A DNA stretch of 12,445 nucleotides, from NCBI GenBank assembly GCA_025924755.1, contig JAICHT010000085.1, positions 1 to 12,445 of the forward strand. Reading direction: 5' to 3'. A program made the translations under genes and the position numbers. The stretch is from Chitinophagaceae bacterium. GTDB lineage: Bacteria; Bacteroidota; Bacteroidia; Chitinophagales; Chitinophagaceae. Shown here in pieces: positions 1 to 5,450 of the stretch. How positions within the stretch are numbered: the stretch's first letter is position 1; each line of letters begins with the position of its first letter. Below the pieces are notes generated by a model, which saw only the letters and a list, made by a program, of their open reading frames with translations, did no database searches and had not been told where the DNA came from.

Positions 1-303
1 AAATATCTACTCGGCTTAAATATCAACTTTCTTAATCACAACACCCTGACGGATATATTAACCTTCGACCTTTCTGCCTTAAACCGCCCTATACAAGCTG
101 AGGTTTACATTAGTATTGATCGTATAAAGGAAAACGCAAAAATTTTCAATACTTATTTTATTCATGAGCTTTACAGAGTCATCTTTCATGGAGCGTTGCA
201 TTTATGTGGCTACAAAGACAAAGGTGCACGTTCGAAAAAAATAATGACACAGAAAGAAGATTTCTACTTAAATGAATATCTCGTTTCACGTGAAACACTT
301 TAA
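1..303 (+). CDS. ybeY: Endoribonuclease YbeY, 3' part (5' end outside window)
   Basis: YbeY is a metal-dependent single-strand endoribonuclease of the cytoplasm that acts in 16S rRNA 3'-end maturation and ribosome quality control. The window opens in frame and shows the last 100 residues. Seen directly: the family segment FLNHNTLTDILTFD near the start, and the metal-binding region HGALHLCGYKDK (codons at 187-222). The first two histidines of the H-x3-H-x5-H motif are present; the third position is Asp (codon 217-219) and is followed by Lys. To my knowledge a KDK ending replaces the usual DH in many Bacteroidota YbeY proteins, so I read this as lineage-typical and not as inactivation. The final codons (VSRETL) are written over a parS-like palindrome. 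The stop is 35 bp before mnmG on the same strand, so the two may be co-transcribed, although mnmG has its own promoter-like element. Confidence 0.9.
   Translation, partial: KYLLGLNINFLNHNTLTDILTFDLSALNRPIQAEVYISIDRIKENAKIFNTYFIHELYRVIFHGALHLCGYKDKGARSKKIMTQKEDFYLNEYLVSRETL
282..297. promoter_or_regulatory. parS: parS-like ParB-binding site (chromosome centromere)
   Basis: The 16 bases cGTTTCACGTGAAACa match the widely conserved bacterial parS consensus TGTTTCACGTGAAACA at 15 positions; only the first base differs. The central 14 bases (283-296) are a perfect palindrome. ParB-CTP clamps load at such sites and act with ParA and SMC in origin segregation. The site overlaps the last sense codons of ybeY and precedes mnmG, a gene often found near oriC in bacteria. 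No parA or parB gene is visible in the window, so function is inferred from the motif alone. I saw no second copy here. Confidence 0.8.
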
Positions 304-326
304 CAAGTTAAACCTAAAGGCTAAGT

Positions 327-334
327 TATTTTTG
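327..334 (+). promoter_or_regulatory. Bacteroidota -7 element (TATTTTTG) of mnmG
   Basis: TATTTTTG fits the TAnnTTTG element recognised by the primary sigma factor of Bacteroidota. It ends only 4 bases before the mnmG ATG at 339. By the usual spacing, transcription would start at or within a base or two of the ATG, giving a leaderless or near-leaderless mRNA. I could not find a clear TTG -33 element 17-23 bases upstream, so the promoter assignment is moderate. Confidence 0.5.
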
Positions 335-338
335 CAGT

Positions 339-2201
339 ATGTTTCAAGAATACGATGTAATAGTAGTGGGTGCAGGTCACGCTGGTTGCGAAGCAGCTGC
401 AGCTGCAGCGAATCTGGGATCAAAGACGTTGTTAATTACAATGAATCTTCAAACCATTGCACAAATGAGTTGTAACCCAGCAATGGGTGGCATTGCAAAG
501 GGACAAATAGTTAGAGAAATTGATGCATTAGGAGGGTATTCAGGAATTATATCTGATGAATCAATGATTCAGTTTAGAATGCTGAACCAATCAAAAGGGC
601 CAGCAATGTGGAGCCCAAGAACTCAAAATGATCGTATGTTATTTTCCCAAAAGTGGAGAGAAGCATTAGAATCCACCTCAAACTTATATTTCTACCAAGA
701 TACAGTCAGGGAAATAATACTCAGCGGTAATAAGGTACGAGGGGTAAAAACAGGGCTTGGACACGAAATAAAATCAAGGGCAGTTGTTTTAACAAATGGC
801 ACCTTCTTGAACGGTATAATACATATCGGTGAAAAGAAATTTGGTGGTGGAAGAGTTGCAGAAAAGGCTTCTGAGGGTATAACGGAACAACTTAGGAGCA
901 TAGGGTTTGAAAGCGATCGGTTAAAAACAGGAACGCCACCAAGAGTGGATGGCAGATCACTTGATTATTCAAAGATGGAGGAGCAAAAAGGAGATGAAAA
1001 GATCGTAGGCTTCTCTTATATGAATACAAAAAAGCCTGAAAAACAAAAAAGTTGTTGGATCACGTATACGAGTACAGAAGTACATGATATACTAAAAACA
1101 GGCTTTGATAGAAGCCCTATGTATACCGGCCGTATTGAAGGAGTGGGACCTAGATATTGCCCTAGTATAGAAGATAAAGTAAACCGGTTTGCTGAAAGAG
1201 AAAGGCACCAACTATTTGTAGAACCGGAAGGGTGGAATACTATTGAAATATATGTAAATGGATTTTCTACCTCTTTACCTGAAGAAGTGCAATATGAGGC
1301 ATTGAAAAAAGTACCGGGATTCGAGAACGTACATTTCTTCAGACCTGGATATGCTATAGAATACGATTACTTTCCACCAACACAATTAAAAAATACGTTA
1401 GAAACCAGAGTAGTAGACGGACTCTACTTTGCAGGTCAGATTAATGGAACTACAGGTTATGAAGAAGCAGCCTGCCAGGGATTAGTTGCAGGAATTAATG
1501 CACACCTAAATATTAAACAGGAAGCGCCTTTTATTTTAAAAAGAAGTGAAGCATACATTGGAGTTTTAATTGATGATTTGATTACAAAAGGTACAAAAGA
1601 GCCCTACCGGATGTTTACATCAAGAGCAGAATTTAGAACATTATTGCGTCAGGACAATGCTGACTTACGACTTACAGAAAAGAGTTACCGTATTGGGCTT
1701 GCATCACAGGAAAGAATGGAGAAAGTAATTAGGAAAAATAAAGAGGTGCAAGAAGTGAAAGAAGTTCTTAAAAATACCAGTATTGAACCAAACGAAATAA
1801 ATCCGTTTTTAGAGAAACATAATAGCGCTGAAATAACTGAAAAACAAAAAGTTGAAAAAATACTTTTAAGACCAGGCATCGAACTTGAGGATATTATTGC
1901 CGATATAGATAAGGTTAGCTTACAATTAGACGGTTATGACGAAGAGATTATTGAACAGGCAAGTATACAGGTCAAATATCAAACCTATATTTCAAAAGAG
2001 CAGGACCTAGTGGGACGTATGAAACAGATGGAAGAACTTAAAATACCACAATCTTTTGATTATCAGTTAATTAAAGCACTAAGTGCAGAGGCCAAAGACA
2101 AACTGCACCGCCTGAAGCCGGAAACATTGGGCCAGGCAAGCCGCATATCAGGCATCAGCCCGAGTGATGTACAGATATTGATGATATATATGGGCAGGTA
2201 A
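339..2201 (+). CDS. mnmG: tRNA uridine-34 5-carboxymethylaminomethyl synthesis enzyme MnmG (GidA)
   Basis: MnmG works with the GTPase MnmE to install the 5-carboxymethylaminomethyl group on the wobble uridine of several tRNAs, using FAD, NADH, methylene-tetrahydrofolate and glycine. The 620-residue length is normal for the family. Seen in order: the FAD-binding Rossmann motif GAGHAGCEAA at residues 11-20; SCNPAMGGIAKGQ at 44-56; TGTPPRVD at 197-204; RYCPSIEDK at 272-280, with Cys274 at the conserved catalytic cysteine position; and the second FAD-contact stretch GQINGTTGYEEAACQG at 366-381. The C-terminal helical region, which binds MnmE and tRNA, is intact. The ATG at 339 is chosen because MFQEYDVIVVGAGHAG matches the usual N-terminus and a TAnnTTTG element lies just upstream. 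No Shine-Dalgarno site is seen. mnmE is not in the window. Confidence 0.97.
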   Translation: MFQEYDVIVVGAGHAGCEAAAAAANLGSKTLLITMNLQTIAQMSCNPAMGGIAKGQIVREIDALGGYSGIISDESMIQFRMLNQSKGPAMWSPRTQNDRMLFSQKWREALESTSNLYFYQDTVREIILSGNKVRGVKTGLGHEIKSRAVVLTNGTFLNGIIHIGEKKFGGGRVAEKASEGITEQLRSIGFESDRLKTGTPPRVDGRSLDYSKMEEQKGDEKIVGFSYMNTKKPEKQKSCWITYTSTEVHDILKTGFDRSPMYTGRIEGVGPRYCPSIEDKVNRFAERERHQLFVEPEGWNTIEIYVNGFSTSLPEEVQYEALKKVPGFENVHFFRPGYAIEYDYFPPTQLKNTLETRVVDGLYFAGQINGTTGYEEAACQGLVAGINAHLNIKQEAPFILKRSEAYIGVLIDDLITKGTKEPYRMFTSRAEFRTLLRQDNADLRLTEKSYRIGLASQERMEKVIRKNKEVQEVKEVLKNTSIEPNEINPFLEKHNSAEITEKQKVEKILLRPGIELEDIIADIDKVSLQLDGYDEEIIEQASIQVKYQTYISKEQDLVGRMKQMEELKIPQSFDYQLIKALSAEAKDKLHRLKPETLGQASRISGISPSDVQILMIYMGR

Positions 2202-2253
2202 CCTATTCTGCATAATCTTAAAATTTCTATTCTTAAATGCCGTAACTTAAGGG

Positions 2254-2294
2254 TAATAGTATTCAAAAGAAAAATTCTCTTTAGAATACTATTA
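2254..2294. terminator. Long hairpin downstream of mnmG, terminator-like
   Basis: The arms TAATAGTATTC (2254-2264) and GAATACTATTA (2284-2294) are perfectly complementary over 11 bp. After one A-A mismatch the stem continues for 5 bp (AAAGA with TCTTT) around a 7-base loop at 2271-2277. It sits 52 bases after the mnmG stop and 61 bases before the next start. The stem is AT-rich and only a weak T-rich run follows, so it may be a terminator, an mRNA-stabilising structure, or part of the 5' leader of the next gene. Nothing else was recognised in the 154-bp gap. Confidence 0.5.
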
Positions 2295-2355
2295 TTCACT
2301 TTACCTATGAAAATACCTCCGCATAAGTATTTATACATTAAAGAAAACTTGGGGT

Positions 2356-3384
2356 ATGAAGGTATTAACCAGTATGATGATGTTGATAATATCCCTACAA
2401 TCCTATTGTCAGAACTTTTCTTTAAATGAGCTTATTAACTTAACATCATATAGTCCATCCAAATTCACTTCGTATGTAAGCAAAAGGGGATACCAACCAG
2501 AGCAGAAAGAAAGCAACTTTATAAAATACCGTTTTAAAGGAAATGAAAGTCAAAAGGCAGATTCCAATAAGGTAATCATAAAGTATTATGAGCAAAAGGG
2601 AAGTTCTATTTCCTTTGAGAGATTAACTCCGGTCGAATATACCCAGCTAAAGCAACTGCTAAATAATCAAGGATTTAGTAGTGGAATATTAAAGTCAAAA
2701 CAATACACAGAGGTATTTCAAAAAAACAATCTTACTCTTTTTACAACTGCAGAAATTGACCTCGATGAAAATGCACGGTACTACAATATAATGGTGGAAG
2801 AGAACACATTACCGAAAGCAAAGGAAATAAATTACGCTGAAGACTTGCTGCAATTAGACTCTCATGAGCAACTGCTATACGTATATGGAAAGGCAAATAC
2901 TAGTAAAGATGTTTTTATAGATGCAGATGGGTCTGCAAAAAATTGTTCGGTCTTATTTCCAAATACCGATAGGCAAGCTGTGTTTCTGTGGAAGGATGAA
3001 GCAAATTATAGAGACATAGCATCAATAAGGATTGGAGGTAATATACAAACTAAAAACACCATAGGGTTTAATAGATCCATAAATCAAAATGCATGGACTT
3101 CTAGCCAAGGAATATACCAGGGAATGACACTACAAGAACTGCAACAGAGAAACAATGATGAAATTGAGTTTATTGGTGATAATTGGAATAGGGGAGCCAT
3201 GACAGCTAATGAAAGTTCTGGCAAAATAGATTTCAAAAAAATAAGTTTAGTACTGGGTTGCCTTAATTGCAATGAAGCATCCTATAGAAAGGGGAAAAAG
3301 ATCACCTCTACCAAAGCATTGGAAGAAGATAAACGAATCTATGTATCCGGAATGATTCTATATCAGCCTTCCAATGAAAAATAG
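2356..3384 (+). CDS. Secreted protein of unknown function, 342 residues
   Basis: I do not recognise a named family. The N-terminus (MKVLTSMMMLIISLQSYCQN) is a signal peptide: one Lys, a hydrophobic stretch at about residues 3-14, and a probable cleavage after Cys18. The sequence before Cys18 (LQSY) is a poor lipobox, so a signal-peptidase-I substrate seems likelier than a lipoprotein. The mature protein appears to have two parts. Residues 20-155 are a polar alpha/beta region (KYRFKGNE, FERLTPVEYTQLKQLL). Residues 160-335 contain FPNTDRQAVFLWKDE at 201-215 and SSQGIYQGMTLQELQQRN at 249-266, a GMTxxEL pattern that recurs in secreted Bacteroidota proteins of unknown role. Cysteines at 197, 302 and 305 could form a disulfide or metal site. 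The ATG at 2356 gives an intact signal peptide. It converges on the amidase gene and is probably its own transcription unit. Confidence 0.75.
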   Translation: MKVLTSMMMLIISLQSYCQNFSLNELINLTSYSPSKFTSYVSKRGYQPEQKESNFIKYRFKGNESQKADSNKVIIKYYEQKGSSISFERLTPVEYTQLKQLLNNQGFSSGILKSKQYTEVFQKNNLTLFTTAEIDLDENARYYNIMVEENTLPKAKEINYAEDLLQLDSHEQLLYVYGKANTSKDVFIDADGSAKNCSVLFPNTDRQAVFLWKDEANYRDIASIRIGGNIQTKNTIGFNRSINQNAWTSSQGIYQGMTLQELQQRNNDEIEFIGDNWNRGAMTANESSGKIDFKKISLVLGCLNCNEASYRKGKKITSTKALEEDKRIYVSGMILYQPSNEK

Positions 3385-3480
3385 TCCGCTGTTTATATAG
3401 AGAGATATTACAGCTGCATAGTGATATTAGGTTAAGAAGAATTACATATCTATCTCAATCCCGCTCTCCAATATGAACTA

Positions 3481-5151
3481 TTACTTCTTAAACATAGCCG
3501 GATGTTGTAAATGATAATTAGTTAGTTTTTGAAATTTACCTGCAAAAGCGGCAATAGTAGCTTCGCTGTATAATTTACCTCCAAGAAAAGTAATACTTGA
3601 CGGCGAGCCGTTACTCATAAATCCTGAAGGCAGCGTAATACATGGGTTACCAGTAAGGCAAGTTAACGCCATAGGTTCATCCGCCATACTGGGTACAATA
3701 ATAATATCATATTTACTTAGCAATGGATATACCTGCTGCATAATAGTATACCGGATACGGCATACATTAATATATTCAACCGCAGGCATCAAGCGGGCAC
3801 TTCTAAACACATTTGGATAACGGTCCCGGGCCTGCTGCACCATTTCATCATCTTTATTAGAGCGGGTTAACGGATCAAAGGCTGCTGCAGATTCAGCGGC
3901 CCATATCATTACCAAAAGGTCGTTTGTATGCAGATTTGATGGAAAATCAATTGGCGTAACCTTTATCCCTGCCTTTTGCAAGGTAGTGATAACTGCTCTT
4001 TCCGAACTGTTGGCAGGCAGCGTGTCGATATAATTTTTTGCATATGCTACTTTCAATTTACTAACATCAATATTATTGTTATAATTAAAGGGCATGTTTC
4101 TGGAAGCCCGGTCCGTATTATCGGCCCCATGAATAAAAGCAAATACAATAGCGGCATCTTCTGCGCTACGGCATATAGGACCAATCCTATCCGAACTCCA
4201 GGCCAAAGTCATAGCCCCTGTACGGGCTACACTGCCAAATGTTGGACGTAAACCTGTAGCACCACATACAGCAGAAGGCGCTACAATAGAGCCATAGGTT
4301 TCGGTGCCAATAGCAAACGGAACCAACCCGGCAACTGTAGCAGAAGCAGAACCGGCAGAAGAACCATTAGAACCTTGCGCTAAATTCCAGGGGTTTTTTG
4401 TTTGTCCGCCAAACCATACATCATCCATTGCCAGCTCACCCATAGAAAGCTTAGCCACCAATACAGCACCTGCTTTTTTTAATTGTTGATACACAAAAGC
4501 ATCCTCATCAAACTCCTGGTTTTTATAAGGCGGAGTACCCCAGGTGGTCTTGGTGCCTTTCACCGCAAACAAATCTTTTAATCCATAAGGTATGCCTTGC
4601 AATGGACTTTTGTAAATTCCTTTTTTCAAATTATCGTCAGCTTGTTTGGCTTGCTGCATAGCAATATCTTCCGTAATGCTAATTACACAATGGAGCGTAT
4701 CACCCCACTTTTTTAAACGGTCAATAAAAAATCGAGTAAGCTCAACCGAGGTTATCTTTTTGCTTTTAATAAGCGAGGCTAACTGCGATATGGAATAAAA
4801 GGCTAAATCACTTTTGTTTTTAGGTAAGATTACATTTTGTGGCAAATTCCAGGTAAGCTTTTGTTGCTGCGTACTGAAATGCATTTGCGGTAATACCGGA
4901 TCAAACCACTGCGGCATGGGCACACTATTCGGCAATGCGAAAGAATGAAGGTATTTATAATAACTCAGATCAGCTGTTAACTGGCTGATCATAGAATCGT
5001 GTTCTGCCTTGGTAAAATGCAGATCATACATTTTTTCTGCACCAATAATTTGATCTTCTGAAATTGAGCTCTGCGCATTACTCTTTAAACAAAAAAACAG
5101 AAGGAAAAACAAGCAGATAACCTTAACTCTTAAAATTACTTTTAGAAACAT
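3481..5151 (-). CDS. Secreted amidase-signature family hydrolase
   Basis: This is an amidase-signature enzyme, a family that hydrolyses C-N amide bonds with a Ser-cisSer-Lys triad. The triad is visible: Lys192 in GIPYGLKDLF, cis-Ser264 in GSNGSSAGSASA, and nucleophile Ser288 in GTETYGSIVAPSAVCGATG. The 72- and 24-residue spacings fit the family. The N-terminus has a signal peptide (basic start, then VICLFFLLFF at 11-20, likely cut near SNA|Q at 26-27), so it should act in the periplasm or outside. About 90 extra residues precede the amidase fold, which begins near residue 115. The signal peptide, length of 556 residues and lack of gatB or gatC argue against the GatA subunit of Glu-tRNA amidotransferase. 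The substrate cannot be told from sequence; peptide amides and other small amides are options. It converges with the + strand gene ending at 3384, and the 96-bp gap between them holds nothing recognisable. Confidence 0.9.
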   Translation of the reverse strand: MFLKVILRVKVICLFFLLFFCLKSNAQSSISEDQIIGAEKMYDLHFTKAEHDSMISQLTADLSYYKYLHSFALPNSVPMPQWFDPVLPQMHFSTQQQKLTWNLPQNVILPKNKSDLAFYSISQLASLIKSKKITSVELTRFFIDRLKKWGDTLHCVISITEDIAMQQAKQADDNLKKGIYKSPLQGIPYGLKDLFAVKGTKTTWGTPPYKNQEFDEDAFVYQQLKKAGAVLVAKLSMGELAMDDVWFGGQTKNPWNLAQGSNGSSAGSASATVAGLVPFAIGTETYGSIVAPSAVCGATGLRPTFGSVARTGAMTLAWSSDRIGPICRSAEDAAIVFAFIHGADNTDRASRNMPFNYNNNIDVSKLKVAYAKNYIDTLPANSSERAVITTLQKAGIKVTPIDFPSNLHTNDLLVMIWAAESAAAFDPLTRSNKDDEMVQQARDRYPNVFRSARLMPAVEYINVCRIRYTIMQQVYPLLSKYDIIIVPSMADEPMALTCLTGNPCITLPSGFMSNGSPSSITFLGGKLYSEATIAAFAGKFQKLTNYHLQHPAMFKK

Positions 5152-5166
5152 ACAATGGAATTATTT

Positions 5167-5174
5167 CAAAAGTA
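5167..5174 (-). promoter_or_regulatory. -7 element (TACTTTTG) of the amidase gene
   Basis: Read on the minus strand, TACTTTTG is an exact TAnnTTTG match. It ends 15 bases upstream of the amidase ATG, which would give a leader of roughly 8-12 bases. No clear -33 TTG was found at the expected distance. Confidence 0.5.
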
Positions 5175-5255
5175 AAGTAATATGCTATAGGTTTTGATGA
5201 GGCTTTAATTACTTGAGGGGGCATCAAAGTAATTCATATAAAGATGGTAAAAACA

Positions 5256-5292
5256 AAATTGCCTTATAAGCCATTAACTTATAAGGCAATTT
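5256..5292 (-). terminator. Rho-independent terminator of the tRNA-Phe gene
   Basis: Arms AAATTGCCTTATAAG (5256-5270) and CTTATAAGGCAATTT (5278-5292) are perfectly complementary over 15 bp around a 7-base loop. On the minus strand the stem is followed by TGTTTTT, a usable U-tract; on the plus strand no T-run follows. It lies 10 bases past the tRNA 3' end, so it most likely ends tRNA-Phe transcripts and any recQ read-through. Confidence 0.85.
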
Positions 5293-5302
5293 ATACTTAC
5301 CG

Positions 5303-5375
5303 TGGTGTGGGCCGGGATCGAACCGGCGACACAAGGATTTTCAGTCCTTTGCTCTACCGACTGAGCTACCGCACC
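5303..5375 (-). tRNA. tRNA-Phe (anticodon GAA)
   Basis: On the minus strand the 73 bases fold as a class I cloverleaf: acceptor GGTGCGG with CCACACC, D stem GCTC/GAGC, anticodon stem AAGGA/TCCTT with loop CTGAAAA (anticodon GAA, complement of 5340-5342), variable loop GTGTC, T stem GCCGG/CCGGC with loop TTCGATC, and discriminator A73. CCA is not encoded (CGG follows), so the CCA-adding enzyme must supply it. One oddity: base pair 5-68 of the acceptor stem is C with A, a mismatch where I would expect C-G or T-A. The other six acceptor pairs are intact. It has its own promoter-like element upstream and a strong terminator downstream. Confidence 0.95.
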
Positions 5376-5397
5376 ATCTTTTCCGCAAAGCGGGTTG

Positions 5398-5405
5398 CAA
5401 AAATA
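5398..5405 (-). promoter_or_regulatory. -7 element (TATTTTTG) of the tRNA-Phe gene
   Basis: On the minus strand TATTTTTG fits TAnnTTTG exactly and ends 22 bases before the tRNA 5' end, predicting a short 5' leader of about 15-18 bases to be removed by RNase P. A small inverted repeat (CCGC-aaa-GCGG, 5383-5393) lies in that leader. It is followed by A-rich RNA on this strand, so it is not a terminator. The element sits within the 75-bp gap between the recQ stop and the tRNA. Confidence 0.55.
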
Positions 5406-5450
5406 TGTTTTTCTATTAAAAGAAAATGATATGCTGCCAACTATTTCTAA

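Noticed and set aside
272..475. 67-codon + strand open frame over the parS site and the mnmG start
   Set aside because: It is an out-of-frame reading of ybeY and mnmG.
2063..2338. 91-codon minus-strand open frame across the mnmG end and the following gap
   Set aside because: It runs through the hairpin at 2254-2294 and over conserved mnmG codons, with no family resemblance.
3392..3435. Two GATATTA direct repeats and a GCTGT/ACAGC inverted repeat between the convergent genes
   Set aside because: The repeats are short and AT-rich, the inverted repeat has a long loop and no T-run, so I do not call a terminator or element.
3976..4251. 91-codon + strand open frame within the amidase gene
   Set aside because: It is the antisense of conserved amidase sequence with no independent support.
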